Counted from the stretch's first letter, positions 1 to 8,751 are shown. The stretch: 64,000 nucleotides of DNA from Cohaesibacter gelatinilyticus (GCF_900215605.1 NZ_OBEL01000006.1:62001-126000), one strand, 5' to 3'. The notes: generated by a model not told the origin, from the letters alone. Numbers and translations are program-made.

Positions 1-1
1 A

Positions 2-472
2 GATTATCTGGCTTTTGCGCGTGGTGTCTCTGCCGAAAAATCTGCAACTATTTCCATACCCGATTTTCTGGAAGAACTCAGCCACGACGCCGAAAGATCA
101 GGAAAGAATCTGAAAGTCACCCATCATGGTCGCGCAGAGGTTTCCATCCGCCCTCAGACCATGAAACGATGCCTGACCAACCTGGTCAGCAATGCCCTGC
201 GTTATGGGAATGCCGTGGAACTCACATCGGAACAGACCACCAACTGGTGGATCATCACGATTGATGATGACGGCCCGGGAATTCCGCAGCCAGAATGGGA
301 AACCGTTTTCAAACCTTTCTATCGGCTGGATACGGCGCGCAATCAGGATATCTCAAGCACAGGTCTGGGCCTTGCCATTGCGCGCGATATTGCACGTGGT
401 CATGGTGGTGATATCAAACTATGCGAAAGCCCGGCTGGTGGCCTTCGTGCAGCGATCCGCCTGCCCGTCTAG
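2..472 (+). CDS. Sensor histidine kinase, C-terminal part (partial)
   Basis: The left edge cuts this gene; about 156 residues remain, in the frame starting at base 2. The fragment holds the end of the dimerisation region (DYLAFARG, typical just after the phospho-accepting His helix) and a full HATPase_c domain. Visible motifs are the N box (NLVSNALRYG), the G1 box (DDGPGIP), an F box (FKPFYRLD) and the G2 box (STGLGLAIARDIA). This is the EnvZ-like two-component kinase type, which autophosphorylates and passes phosphate to an OmpR-family regulator. Neither the sensor domain nor the partner regulator is in the window, so the signal is unknown. The convergent csaA gene begins 22 bases past the stop. 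Confidence 0.9.
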   Translation, partial: DYLAFARGVSAEKSATISIPDFLEELSHDAERSGKNLKVTHHGRAEVSIRPQTMKRCLTNLVSNALRYGNAVELTSEQTTNWWIITIDDDGPGIPQPEWETVFKPFYRLDTARNQDISSTGLGLAIARDIARGHGGDIKLCESPAGGLRAAIRLPV

Positions 473-494
473 ACCGCCAGATTTGACGAAACTC

Positions 495-833
495 TCAATG
501 AAGACGTGAGCCGTTTGGCACAGCCTGCTCAACAGCAGCAAGAACAATATCAGCATTGTCATCACTATAGCCAAGCGTCAAAACTTCGGACATGAAAGGA
601 CCGATCTGACGACGTGGAAAATTCACCACTGCCATGACCTGACGACCGACTAAATCTTCGCAACTATAGTGAACCGTGATCTGCGCAGAACTTTTCTTGA
701 CGCCAATCTCGCCACCAAAATCAATTTTCAGCTTATAGGCAGGTTTGCGAGCTTCGGGAAATGGCACAGCCTCAACAACTGTTCCAACACGGATATCAAC
801 TTTCAAAAAGTCATCGAATGAAATCTCGGACAT
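495..833 (-). CDS. csaA: CsaA-type tRNA-binding / chaperone-like protein
   Basis: The 112-residue protein is a single tRNA-binding OB fold of the EMAP-II/Trbp111 type. It opens with FDDFLKVDIRVGTVVEAVPF and carries KPAYKLKIDFG, SSAQIT and the VVNFPRRQIGPFMSEVLTLG signature of CsaA. Family members are dimers that bind the outer corner of tRNA and were first described as export-related chaperones. Length matches the family (about 110). The ATG has a reasonable purine-rich site in the preceding bases. It is transcribed alone, with the palindrome at 846-891 just upstream. Confidence 0.9.
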   Translation of the reverse strand: MSEISFDDFLKVDIRVGTVVEAVPFPEARKPAYKLKIDFGGEIGVKKSSAQITVHYSCEDLVGRQVMAVVNFPRRQIGPFMSEVLTLGYSDDNADIVLAAVEQAVPNGSRLH

Positions 834-845
834 ATCTTCTCCTTA

Positions 846-891
846 GAGCGTGTTCCCGAAAAGTTGAAGCACTTTTCGGATAAGAACTCGC
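846..891. repeat. RPE-like palindromic element
   Basis: An 8-bp perfect stem (CGAAAAGT at 857-864, ACTTTTCG at 871-878) sits inside an outer arm pair (AGCGTGTTC / GAACTCGCT) with one mismatch. The CGAAAAG...CTTTTCGG core followed by a purine-rich tail is typical of small dispersed palindromes in Rhizobiales intergenic DNA (RPE / Bru-RS class). It lies directly upstream of csaA. Only one copy was noticed in this window, so membership of a genome-wide family is inferred. Confidence 0.5.
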
Positions 892-907
892 TTTGGATCA
901 AAAGGTT

Positions 908-947
908 AAAGCACTACTCACGATTCAACGATTGTGAGAAGTGCTTT
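908..947 (-). terminator. Hairpin downstream of the TetR gene, probable terminator
   Basis: AAAGCACTACTCAC at 908 pairs with GTGAGAAGTGCTTT ending at 947, with one internal mismatch and a loop of roughly 10 bases. Read on the minus strand, the stem is followed by a short T-rich stretch (AACCTTTTGATCC). It lies about 37 bases beyond the stop of the TetR gene and upstream of csaA. Confidence 0.5.
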
Positions 948-983
948 AAGTTCAGAGAATGGTCCGGAATTACGATTACAAAC

Positions 984-1679
984 TCAAGAGACTGTCGCCA
1001 ACCCTTCGCTCTCATCCACAGAAGAGACAGGTTCGGAAGTTCTGCGACCGGATCTACGATCACGAAACGAAGACCTAGAACAACATTTACGCAACTTGTT
1101 CATGCGACAAAGCAGTTTTTCAGTTTTGCATAAAGCCCGTTCGCCTCGGTGCAAAATCTTGTCCAGCACCGCCATAGTACGAGACAGATCTTCACTTTCA
1201 TCTTCCAGCCAGATCGCAAAAGCACGGCCATAAGCCAGCAAAGCACCTTTGTTGCGCACTTGCCCCATCATCCCGGCGGAAGAAATATGAGCCATTTCCA
1301 TAATCCATTCACCAGTCAGAGCCGACAATGCACATAAATGCATTGCCAACATCGGATCATACTTGGCTGCTTTACTGAGACTGACAATAAGAGCCCGATG
1401 GTCTTGCATGGCGTCAAAGCGCCCCATCAACACATCGAACAAACGATCCCGCGCGGGCTCATCCGCAAGCGCAGTATCAAAGTCATCCAGCATGGTGCGA
1501 TCAATCCGGCGTATCAAATCACTCACATAGGAAAAGCGAGTGGGATATTCTGCATAGGCCTCATGCAAATCGACATTGGCCCGATGAGCCAATCGAGCGC
1601 AGGATATCTCAGTCCATCCATGATCAACGACCGACATTTCGAATTGATCAAATAGGCGATTGCGTATGTCCTGCGTCAC
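984..1679 (-). CDS. TetR-family transcriptional regulator (COQ9-like C-terminus)
   Basis: The 231-residue protein has an N-terminal helix-turn-helix of TetR type (residues ~1-50, with ISCARLAHRANVDLHEAYAEYP as the recognition region) and an all-helical C-terminal domain resembling the COQ9/TetR C-domain found in Alphaproteobacteria. The last ~45 residues are unusual: very basic, Ser/Arg-rich, with three Cys (LCKTEKLLCRMNKLRKCCSR), and unlike a normal TetR ending. This tail may come from read-through into former intergenic DNA after an upstream frameshift or stop loss. The ligand and target are not evident. Confidence 0.75.
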   Translation of the reverse strand: MTQDIRNRLFDQFEMSVVDHGWTEISCARLAHRANVDLHEAYAEYPTRFSYVSDLIRRIDRTMLDDFDTALADEPARDRLFDVLMGRFDAMQDHRALIVSLSKAAKYDPMLAMHLCALSALTGEWIMEMAHISSAGMMGQVRNKGALLAYGRAFAIWLEDESEDLSRTMAVLDKILHRGERALCKTEKLLCRMNKLRKCCSRSSFRDRRSGRRTSEPVSSVDESEGLATVS

Positions 1680-2055
1680 AACTAGGCCCTCCTGCTATCT
1701 CAACTTATTGCTGTACGCCAATCATTCGACGCCAGATCAGTATTGTAACACAAAATGGCTATTCCAAGGGCGAAAGCTCAGGACGTAGACTCATAGATGA
1801 GCTGTATTTGGCGTCAAAATGGTCTGATATAGCTAGAAAAAGAGGGAAGGATGGACTGGTTACCCATTCAAGCTCTTTGCCGACGTCAGATTTTGACCAT
1901 TTTGTCGTCCGAAGGATAGGGCGATTTTTTCCGATCACCACGTCGCAAGGATTTGAAAATACAACACATTGTCTGCATCCTCACTCCTTGTGATCGAAAA
2001 AACTTGCCTCTACCAAATTCACCGCATTTATGAGTTTACGTCCAAGGAAGGATCC
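1680..2055. other. Intergenic region without a supported gene
   Basis: This 376-base stretch lies between the divergent start of the TetR gene and the end of the UbiK-like gene. Two short overlapping frames of about 60 codons on opposite strands show no ribosome-binding site or recognisable family and are probably chance. The promoter of the TetR gene should lie near 1685-1760. Confidence 0.5.
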
Positions 2056-2319
2056 TTAAGCTTCATCACCGTTAGATATTTTGCTTTCCAAAGCAACAAG
2101 ACGCGCTTTCAGGGCTTCATTCTCATCACGCGCGGCAATTGCCATGGCTTTGACTGCCTCGAACTCATCACGGGTTACAAGATCCATATCGCCAATAAAA
2201 CGCTCTATCTGGGCGCGAAACATATTCTCCGCCTCTCCACGAACACCTTGAGCAACACCAGCAGCATCGTTCATCAATTTGGCAAATTCATCAAACAGAC
2301 GATTATTCACATGGGTCAT
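2056..2319 (-). CDS. ubiK: UbiK-family ubiquinone biosynthesis accessory factor (BMFP domain)
   Basis: The 87-residue protein opens with NNRLFDEFAKLMNDAAGVAQG and ends in a coiled coil containing RDEFEAVKAMAIAARDENEA and LKARLVALESK. This is the BMFP/DUF526 layout: an amphipathic membrane-associating helix followed by a trimeric coiled coil. In Escherichia coli UbiK assists aerobic ubiquinone synthesis with UbiJ, and related proteins are membrane-fusogenic. Length matches the family. It is divergent from lgt. Confidence 0.8.
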   Translation of the reverse strand: MTHVNNRLFDEFAKLMNDAAGVAQGVRGEAENMFRAQIERFIGDMDLVTRDEFEAVKAMAIAARDENEALKARLVALESKISNGDEA

Positions 2320-2533
2320 AATCAGGCTCCTTCATTGCCATCGTTTTTTGACTGACACTCCAAAACAGGTCAGCCATTCTCATCTACCCCCAGATATAAT
2401 GGTCAATCTCGATTTCACAATTGATTTTTGCGACTTTCTCTTGACTTGTGGTCGCAATCACCACAAATCGTAGGATCAAGAGCTACCAGTTTCGTGCGGC
2501 TCCCAAAGCAACTCCCCATCGAAGGGCCTGCTC

Positions 2534-3373
2534 GTGACGCTTTATGCCATTCCATTTCCAACCATCGATCCAGTCCTGCTATCGCTGGGACCGCTCCAGA
2601 TACGCTGGTACGCACTTGCCTATATCGCAGGCATATTACTGGCTTGGCATTATTTGAAACGGGTCGCTCGCCAAGCGCAGCTTTGGCCCCATGTCAAAAG
2701 CCCAGCCTCCGAAGAACAGATTGATGATTTTGTTCTTTGGGCTACCCTGGGTATCGTCATTGGCGGCCGCCTGGGTTATGTGCTTTTCTATAATCTGGAT
2801 GCGTATCTCGCCAATCCAGCCGAGATCGTTGCCATCTGGAATGGAGGCATGTCCTTCCATGGTGGATTTGCCGGAGTGATGCTGGCACTGATCATTTTCG
2901 CGAACCAAAAGAAAATACCCCTTCTATCCGGTTTGGATCTGATCGCCCTTGGTGCTCCGTTCGGTCTGTTTTTCGGGCGTATTGCCAATTTCATCAATGC
3001 CGAGCTTTTTGGCCGAGTCACGGACGTTCCATGGGGTGTCATCTTTCCCAATGGAGGTCCATTGCCTCGCCATCCCAGTCAACTCTATGAAGCCGCTCTG
3101 GAAGGCCTTCTTCTCTTCGTCATCTTGCGAATTTTGAGCCATTCCGCCGGTAAGCTACACAAACCAGGCTTCATCGCCGGGACGTTTGCACTCGGTTATG
3201 GAATTTTTCGATCCTTCGTCGAGCTTTTCCGCATGCCAGATGAACAAGTCGGCTTTCTGACTGCCGGAACCACGATGGGCATGTGGCTCTCAGCCCCCAT
3301 GGTCATTGCAGGCGCTTGCCTGATGATCCATGCGCTACGTTCATCACGACAATCAGCAACGTCTGACAAATAG
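2534..3373 (+). CDS. lgt: Prolipoprotein diacylglyceryl transferase
   Basis: Lgt transfers diacylglycerol from phosphatidylglycerol to the lipobox Cys of prolipoproteins in the inner membrane. The 279-residue protein has the usual length and about seven membrane segments. Signature motifs are IRWYALAYIAGI near the N-terminus, GGRLGYVLFYN, MSFHGGFAGVM with the essential His, and RIANFINAELFGR followed by RHPSQLYEA. The start is a GTG; no in-frame ATG precedes the conserved N-terminus. It heads a run with the MidA-like methyltransferase, pgeF and an M24 protein, a common alphaproteobacterial order. Confidence 0.96.
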   Translation: MTLYAIPFPTIDPVLLSLGPLQIRWYALAYIAGILLAWHYLKRVARQAQLWPHVKSPASEEQIDDFVLWATLGIVIGGRLGYVLFYNLDAYLANPAEIVAIWNGGMSFHGGFAGVMLALIIFANQKKIPLLSGLDLIALGAPFGLFFGRIANFINAELFGRVTDVPWGVIFPNGGPLPRHPSQLYEAALEGLLLFVILRILSHSAGKLHKPGFIAGTFALGYGIFRSFVELFRMPDEQVGFLTAGTTMGMWLSAPMVIAGACLMIHALRSSRQSATSDK

Positions 3374-3401
3374 TTTCATTCTCGACAGGATCACCAAGAC
3401 A

Positions 3402-4508
3402 ATGGGCAATCTCCCTTCTCTGACCGAGCGCATCAAGCGCATGATTGCCCTTGAAGGACCTATGGATATCGCCACTTTCATGGCGTTGGCGCTCGCGGAC
3501 CCTGAACAGGGTTATTATATGACCCGAGATCCGTTTGGTGAACAAGGCGATTTCACCACGGCTCCTGAAGTGAGTCAGCTGTTTGGTGAAATTCTGGGCG
3601 TCTGGATGCTTCATCAATGGCATCAGGCTGGTCGTCCGGCCCCCTTTCATCTGGTCGAGTTGGGCCCCGGGCGTGGCACCTTGATGCAGGATATGGTCCG
3701 CGCAATTTCACAGGACCAGCAAGCCCGCGATGCCCTGATCCTGCATATGGTAGAAACCAGCCCGATCCTGACCAGGCAGCAGAAGAAAAAACTCGCGCTT
3801 GGCTCCAGCCCGCTTAATCATCACGCCAGCATCGATACCCTGCCGAACCAGCCGCTCTTCATAACTGCCAATGAATTTTTGGATGCCCTCCCCATCCATC
3901 AATGGATCCATCACAAAGATCGCTGGCATGAACGTATCATTGGTCTTGATGAGGAAGGAAAGCTGGCTTTCGGCCTTGGGCCTACCCGCGATATCGGCTG
4001 TCTGACGTCGCCAGAACCACCACAAGACGGGGCAATATGGGAGCAGAACCCACTTGGAGAAGCCATTTGCCAAGAGTTAGGCACCCGCATAGCTCAACAC
4101 GGCGGGGCAGCATTGCTGATCGATTACGGTTATGCCAAATCTGCTCTTGGTGACAGTTTGCAGGCACTGAAAGGCCACATTTATGCCAACATTCTGCATG
4201 ATGTCGGCGATCAGGATCTGACAACACATGTCAATTTCCAAATCATGGGTGAAGCTGCCAGCCTGGCAAACAAAGCACAAGACACCATGCAGCCGATCAC
4301 AACACATTTGATCAATCAGGGGCAATTTCTACTGAATTTGGGGATTCTTGAACGCGCCGGACAATTGGGTGCAGGCAAAACCCATGAAGAACAGGAAGCC
4401 ATTCGCGATGCAGTGGAACGTCTGGCTGCACCCGCCCAGATGGGGGATCTGTTCAAAGTTCTGGCAATCGTTCCACAGGGAATCGACGTACCCGGATTTT
4501 CCAACTAG
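3402..4508 (+). CDS. MidA/NDUFAF7-like SAM-dependent methyltransferase
   Basis: This belongs to the SAM-dependent methyltransferase family that includes mitochondrial NDUFAF7/MidA, which methylates an arginine of a complex I subunit. The N-terminus has the family block (MALALADPEQGYYMTRDPFG, then GDFTTAPEVSQLFGE). The SAM-binding glycine motif is VELGPGRGTLMQDM, and a second conserved block is ANEFLDALPIHQW. The ATG at 3402 is preferred over an in-frame ATG at 3330 because it leaves a 28-base gap after lgt and is preceded by AGGA. The bacterial substrate is inferred, not shown. Confidence 0.88.
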   Translation: MGNLPSLTERIKRMIALEGPMDIATFMALALADPEQGYYMTRDPFGEQGDFTTAPEVSQLFGEILGVWMLHQWHQAGRPAPFHLVELGPGRGTLMQDMVRAISQDQQARDALILHMVETSPILTRQQKKKLALGSSPLNHHASIDTLPNQPLFITANEFLDALPIHQWIHHKDRWHERIIGLDEEGKLAFGLGPTRDIGCLTSPEPPQDGAIWEQNPLGEAICQELGTRIAQHGGAALLIDYGYAKSALGDSLQALKGHIYANILHDVGDQDLTTHVNFQIMGEAASLANKAQDTMQPITTHLINQGQFLLNLGILERAGQLGAGKTHEEQEAIRDAVERLAAPAQMGDLFKVLAIVPQGIDVPGFSN

Positions 4509-4586
4509 GCTATCATCTCCAGCATGTGATTTGGTCCCTTGAATGTCCGGCCATATTGCCTGTTTCAGCCTGCCCGGAGATGCTCC

Positions 4587-5357
4587 ATGCAATTGCAACA
4601 TCCTGCCCTGAGCCAAATAGGCGCTATCAATCATGGCTTTTTCACACGCCGTGGCGGCACGTCCAATGACACCTATGATAGCTTGAATTGTGGATATGGA
4701 TCTGATGATGACCGCGACAATGTCACCGCCAATCGCGCACGCGTAGCAATGCAACTGGGTGTCACGCCCACCAATCTGCTCACTGCCCATCAGATCCATT
4801 CACCAGATGCTGCGATTGTAAATACCCCTTTTGACGATGACAATCGTCCCAGGGTCGACGCCTTGGTCACCAAAACACCTGGTATGGCTGTTGCTGTTTT
4901 GACAGCCGATTGCGGACCATTATTGTTTGCAGATCAGAAAAATCAGGTCGTGGGTGCTGCTCATGCTGGTTGGAAAGGCGCCGTTGGAGGGGTAATCGAA
5001 AATACCCTGTCTCAAATGGAAGACATGGGCGCAGAGCGAGCACACATCACCGCCATACTTGGCCCTACCATCTCTCGACCCAACTATGAAGTGGACGATG
5101 CTTTCAAAACCCGCTTTGTCAACTTGGAACCTGAATATTCCGGTTTTTTCTCAGCTGGTCAACGAGATGGTCATCATCAATTCGATCTGCCAGCTTTCAT
5201 CATGAGCAAACTGACAAAGGAAGGTGTGGGAACCGCGATCAATCTGGATCGATGCACCTATGGCGAGCCCGATGAATTCTTCTCCTATCGCCGTGCCACC
5301 CACAAAAATGAACCTGATTATGGTCGCCAGATCACCGCAATCGCAATAACAGACTGA
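4587..5357 (+). CDS. pgeF: Multicopper-type purine nucleoside phosphorylase / peptidoglycan editing factor PgeF
   Basis: The 256-residue protein is a YfiH/DUF152 (laccase-fold) member. Characteristic blocks are NHGFFTRRGG, LLTAHQIHSP, TADCGPLLFAD with the catalytic Cys, AAHAGWKGAVGGVIENTL with the conserved His, and the C-terminal FFSYRRATHKNEPDYGRQ. Family members act as purine nucleoside phosphorylases or adenosine deaminases, and PgeF has been linked to correct peptidoglycan composition. The start at 4587 is chosen because CGGAGA lies just upstream and homologues begin close to the NHGFFTRRGG block; the same frame opens 16 codons earlier. Confidence 0.92.
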   Translation: MQLQHPALSQIGAINHGFFTRRGGTSNDTYDSLNCGYGSDDDRDNVTANRARVAMQLGVTPTNLLTAHQIHSPDAAIVNTPFDDDNRPRVDALVTKTPGMAVAVLTADCGPLLFADQKNQVVGAAHAGWKGAVGGVIENTLSQMEDMGAERAHITAILGPTISRPNYEVDDAFKTRFVNLEPEYSGFFSAGQRDGHHQFDLPAFIMSKLTKEGVGTAINLDRCTYGEPDEFFSYRRATHKNEPDYGRQITAIAITD

Positions 5358-5401
5358 ATTCATTCATAATAATAAGCCACGCTCTATTGGAGGACATCAA
5401 A

Positions 5402-6556
5402 ATGGCATTGCATTTCTCTCAGGAAGAGTTCGACCGACGAAAGGCCGCTACCATGGCCAAAATGTCCGATCAGAAACTTGATGCCATGCTGCTTTTCGCG
5501 CAGGAAAGCATGTATTGGCTATCCGGCTATGACACTTTCGGTTATTGTTTCTTTCAATGCCTGGTTCTGCAAAAAAACGGCGAGATGACACTGCTCACCC
5601 GTTCGGCAGATCTGCGTCAGGCACAGCTTACTTCCAATATCGAAGATATTCGCACATGGGTTGATCGCGGCAATGCCTCACCAGCCATTCAATTGCGTGA
5701 AATGCTGGATGATCTGGGCCTGCTCGGCGCCACATTTGGCATCGAATATGACACCCATGGTCTGACAGCAGCCAATGGAAGAGCACTGGATGAAGCGCTC
5801 AGAACATTCGCCGATTGCAAAGACGCCTCCAATCTCATTCCACCTCTTCGAGCCATAAAATCGGTCGACGAGCTGGCTTATGTCCGCATAGCCGGGGAAC
5901 TGTCGGATCTCGCCTTGACCGAAGCTCTACCCCTGATTACCGCTGGTGCAGATGAAGGCAAGATTCTCGCAACCATGCAAGGCGTGATTTTTGAAGGCGG
6001 CGGCGACTATCCAGCCAACGAGTTCATTATGGGTTCCGGCCCTGATGCATTGCTCTGCCGCTATAAAGCAGGACGCAGAAAACTCGATTCACAAGACCAG
6101 ATCACTCTGGAATGGGCCGCAGCCTATCGCCACTATCACGTCCCAATGATGCGAACCGTGATTGTGGGACAGCCAACGACTCGTCATGAAAAATTATTCG
6201 AAACCGCCAAAGAGGCCTTGAATGCGGTTGAAGAAGCCATGCGCCAGGGAAACACATTTGGCGATGTTTTTGATGCCCATGCTGGCGTGGTAGATGCTGC
6301 AGGTGAACAAGCCCATCGCCTGAATGCCTGCGGATATTCTGTTGGAGCCCGCTTTTCACCCAGCTGGATGGAATGGCCCATGTTCTATCGTAACAATGAC
6401 GCAGTCATCAGCCCCAACATGACGCTCTTTACCCATATGATCCTGATGGACAGCGACAACAACATCGCCATGTGCCCGGGTCATAGCTACATCACAACAG
6501 AATCTGCACCAGAGCCACTCTCAAAATTACCAATTGAGATGCTGGTTAAGAAATAG
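5402..6556 (+). CDS. M24-family creatinase/Xaa-Pro peptidase-like protein, metal ligands altered
   Basis: The 384-residue protein has a creatinase-like N-terminal domain (ESMYWLSGYDTFGY) and a C-terminal pita-bread domain with AIKSVDELAYVRIAGELSD. The five metal ligands of Xaa-Pro peptidases are not in place: the usual Asp-x10-Asp segment reads TLEWAAAYRHYHVPMMRT, and the GHGIG-like His block reads CGYSVGARF. This suggests a metal-independent hydrolase like creatinase or ectoine hydrolase rather than a peptidase. The start has a clear GGAGG eight bases upstream. It follows pgeF by 44 bases and is likely co-transcribed. The substrate is unknown. Confidence 0.8.
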   Translation: MALHFSQEEFDRRKAATMAKMSDQKLDAMLLFAQESMYWLSGYDTFGYCFFQCLVLQKNGEMTLLTRSADLRQAQLTSNIEDIRTWVDRGNASPAIQLREMLDDLGLLGATFGIEYDTHGLTAANGRALDEALRTFADCKDASNLIPPLRAIKSVDELAYVRIAGELSDLALTEALPLITAGADEGKILATMQGVIFEGGGDYPANEFIMGSGPDALLCRYKAGRRKLDSQDQITLEWAAAYRHYHVPMMRTVIVGQPTTRHEKLFETAKEALNAVEEAMRQGNTFGDVFDAHAGVVDAAGEQAHRLNACGYSVGARFSPSWMEWPMFYRNNDAVISPNMTLFTHMILMDSDNNIAMCPGHSYITTESAPEPLSKLPIEMLVKK

Positions 6557-6592
6557 AAAACCGTCCTGTATTAAACTGATGCCAATACAATT

Positions 6593-6644
6593 CTCCCGCA
6601 CGGTTCGAACTCGCATCCATCATGGATATGCGAGGGTGCGGGAG
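6593..6644. repeat. Nested inverted repeat between the M24 gene and the lipoprotein gene
   Basis: Outer arms CTCCCGCAC (6593-6601) and GTGCGGGAG (6636-6644) enclose a second inverted repeat, CTCGCAT... / ATGCGAG (6610-6634). Both pairs are perfect. It may end the upstream transcript or be a dispersed palindrome; no T-run follows on the plus strand. Confidence 0.5.
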
Positions 6645-6669
6645 AGTGAAGTTTTGGAGTGGACTGACG

Positions 6670-7368
6670 ATGGCAAATCTGATGGCAAAGTTTGAAAAAG
6701 CAACGCTTATCGCCCTGTGCACCAGCATTGTTGTTGGCTGTTCAGGCTCTGGTGTTCCCACCCCTCCAGGGGTGATTGAACCGTCTGGCCAAGCAAGCCT
6801 GCCAACAGAACAACCTCAGTCCATCATGACTTCCGTACCACCTGACGGAACCCAACAGAACAACGCCACCCAGCAGCAAGCACCAAACAATACCGGCCTG
6901 CCACCTGCAAGCAGCCTTGGTACGGTCAATCAGACCGCAACAACTCAGCCTCAGACCAATCAACCCTCACAATCGCGTCTGGTTAAGAACTATACGGCAC
7001 CAGTTTCAAATGCAGTTCTAACCTTTGAACCCATGGTTGGAGCACCGACCAGAGTCGCACGTGAACTTTCCGGAAGTCTGGGTCAACGTGTCGCGCAACA
7101 GGCATTACCTGTTGTTGCCCGTTCCGATACAAAAGTCACACATCGCGTAAAGGGATATTTCTCTGCCAGTGAAAACCAGGGGCAAGTCCAAATTTCCTAT
7201 GTCTGGGATATTTTCGACAAGGATGGAAAACGCCTCAATCGCATCATGGGCAGTCAGCAAACTCCTATGACAGGATCTGACCCCTGGGATGCTGTCACAG
7301 GACCGATTCTTGACAAGGTGGCGGTTGATACAGCAGCACAACTCAAGACCTGGCATTCCAGTCTATAG
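6670..7368 (+). CDS. Predicted lipoprotein of unknown function
   Basis: The 232-residue protein has a short hydrophobic signal (ATLIALCTSIVVGC) ending in a lipobox, with Cys24 as the predicted lipidation site. A Pro/Gln/Thr-rich linker (~25-105) precedes a folded domain containing VTHRVKGYFSASENQGQVQI and YVWDIFDKDGKRLNRI. The C-terminal part resembles the lipoprotein seen upstream of prs in other Rhizobiales. The ATG at 6670 gives the intact signal peptide; the frame opens 16 codons earlier with no signal. Lgt in this window would modify it. Confidence 0.75.
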   Translation: MANLMAKFEKATLIALCTSIVVGCSGSGVPTPPGVIEPSGQASLPTEQPQSIMTSVPPDGTQQNNATQQQAPNNTGLPPASSLGTVNQTATTQPQTNQPSQSRLVKNYTAPVSNAVLTFEPMVGAPTRVARELSGSLGQRVAQQALPVVARSDTKVTHRVKGYFSASENQGQVQISYVWDIFDKDGKRLNRIMGSQQTPMTGSDPWDAVTGPILDKVAVDTAAQLKTWHSSL

Positions 7369-7537
7369 GAACTGTGTTTTCCCCTTTAGTCACATGCCAC
7401 ATTGCGCACTTGTTGCACTTTTGCTGCGCATTGACAGCATTTTGTAAAAAAGCAAAAAGAATCTCCCGGACTCTCCCTGCCCGAACTTTACTTTCACAGG
7501 ATTCCATGCTTACAACGCCCTCATCTCAGGGGCGCTA

Positions 7538-7564
7538 AGGAGCCAACCCCGACCAGCGGCTCCT
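7538..7564 (+). promoter_or_regulatory. Hairpin in the prs leader
   Basis: AGGAGCC (7538-7544) and GGCTCCT (7558-7564) form a perfect 7-bp stem 31 bases before the prs ATG. It has no T-run, so it is more likely a leader structure than a terminator. A regulatory role is speculative. Confidence 0.35.
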
Positions 7565-7595
7565 CCATCTTGCGAAATTACAGGGCAATAGGTTC

Positions 7596-8528
7596 ATGAA
7601 ACTCCTAGCCGGCAACTCCAATCCTACCCTCACCAAGCGGATCGCCGAATATCTTGGCATCGAAAAGAGCGACTGCTCGGTTCGCCGTTTTGCGGACGAG
7701 GAAATCTTTGTTGAAGTTCATGAAAACGTTCGAGGTTCGGACGTTTTTGTCGTTCAGCCGACTTCTTTTCCGGCCAACGACAACCTCATGGAGCTTTTGA
7801 TCCTTATCGATGCTCTGCGCCGTTCTTCAGCGCGTCGCATCACAGCTGTTATTCCTTACTTCGGTTATGCCCGTCAGGACCGCCGTAGCGCCCCCAGAAC
7901 CCCGATCTCGGCAAAATTGGTTGCCAATCTGATTTCCCATGCTGGCGCAGACCGGGTCATGACGTTGGATTTGCATGCTGCTCAGATTCAAGGTTTCTTT
8001 GATATTCCGGCTGATAACCTTTATGCTGCTCCGGTTCTCTCTCGCGACATTCTGGAGCGCAACGAATCCGAGAATGTCATGGTTGTTTCCCCTGATGTTG
8101 GTGGCGTGGTTCGTGCCCGCTCTCTGGCAAAACGCATTGGCGCACCATTGTCCATCGTCGACAAACGTCGTGAACGCGCAGGCGAATCTGAAGTCATGAA
8201 CATCATTGGTGATGTAGCGGGTTTCAACTGCATTCTCGTCGATGACATCATCGATTCCGGCGGCACTCTGTGCAATGCAGCTGACGCCCTGCTCGCCAAA
8301 GGTGCGGCCTCCGTCACCGCTTACATTACCCACGGTGTTCTGTCCGGTGGCGCGGTAAATCGTATTGTCAAATCCAAACTGCGCGAATTGGTGATCACAG
8401 ATTCCATCGAGCCAACTCAAGCCGTTCTCGACGCACCAAATATTCGTGTGCTCAGCGTTGCCAACCTGCTGGGCGAAGCAATCTCACGCACAGCCAACGA
8501 ACAATCTGTTTCCTCCCTGTTCGACTAA
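7596..8528 (+). CDS. prs: Ribose-phosphate pyrophosphokinase
   Basis: This enzyme makes PRPP from ribose 5-phosphate and ATP for purine, pyrimidine, histidine and NAD synthesis. The 310 residues match class I enzymes. Key blocks are [10 protein letters not shown] and [57 protein letters not shown] and the PRPP loop [11 protein letters not shown] perfect hairpin terminator follows 25 bases after the stop, so it is probably the last gene of its unit. The gene apt at 12.5 kb uses PRPP. Confidence 0.98.
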   Translation: MKLLAGNSNPTLTKRIAEYLGIEKSDCSVRRFADEEIFVEVHENVRGSDVFVVQPTSFPANDNLMELLILIDALRRSSARRITAVIPYFGYARQDRRSAPRTPISAKLVANLISHAGADRVMTLDLHAAQIQGFFDIPADNLYAAPVLSRDILERNESENVMVVSPDVGGVVRARSLAKRIGAPLSIVDKRRERAGESEVMNIIGDVAGFNCILVDDIIDSGGTLCNAADALLAKGAASVTAYITHGVLSGGAVNRIVKSKLRELVITDSIEPTQAVLDAPNIRVLSVANLLGEAISRTANEQSVSSLFD

Positions 8529-8553
8529 GGCATCCGATATATCGATTTTCAAA

Positions 8554-8579
8554 GCCCGGCTCATCGAGCCGGGTTTTTC
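8554..8579 (+). terminator. Rho-independent terminator of prs
   Basis: CCCGGCT (8555-8561) and AGCCGGG (8567-8573) form a perfect 7-bp G+C-rich stem with a CATCG loop, followed directly by five T residues. Confidence 0.9.
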
Positions 8580-8647
8580 TTTACCAAATTGAGGCAAAAA
8601 TTGTCTCGAAAAGCGCGAAAAACAGCCCATTTGAGCCTGCCTTACGC

Positions 8648-8676
8648 TTGCCATTCTTCCAAATCTGCCCTATAAG
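8648..8676 (+). promoter_or_regulatory. Predicted sigma-70 promoter of rplY
   Basis: TTGCCA (8648-8653) and TATAAG (8671-8676) are separated by 17 bases, close to the vegetative consensus. Transcription would start near 8683, giving an ~80-base leader before rplY. It sits between the prs terminator and the leader hairpin. Confidence 0.6.
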
Positions 8677-8718
8677 CCTGCTTGCTGCCTCTACACCCTT
8701 GGAGGAGTTGCAGCAGAT

Positions 8719-8742
8719 GGGTCGTTTTGCGGCCCTTTTTTT
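8719..8742 (+). promoter_or_regulatory. Terminator-like hairpin inside the rplY leader (candidate attenuator)
   Basis: GGGTC (8719-8723) pairs with GGCCC (8731-8735), including one G-T pair, and is followed by seven T residues. It lies inside the predicted transcript, 22 bases before the rplY start. An upstream segment (GCTGC near 8684, GCAGC near 8711) could form a competing helix. Confidence 0.5.
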
Positions 8743-8751
8743 GATCTTTTT

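Noticed and set aside
1759..1993. Two ~60-codon overlapping frames on opposite strands
   Set aside because: No ribosome site, no family, and each shadows the other.
7827..8420. 197-codon minus-strand frame opposite prs
   Set aside because: It is an antisense shadow of a highly conserved gene.
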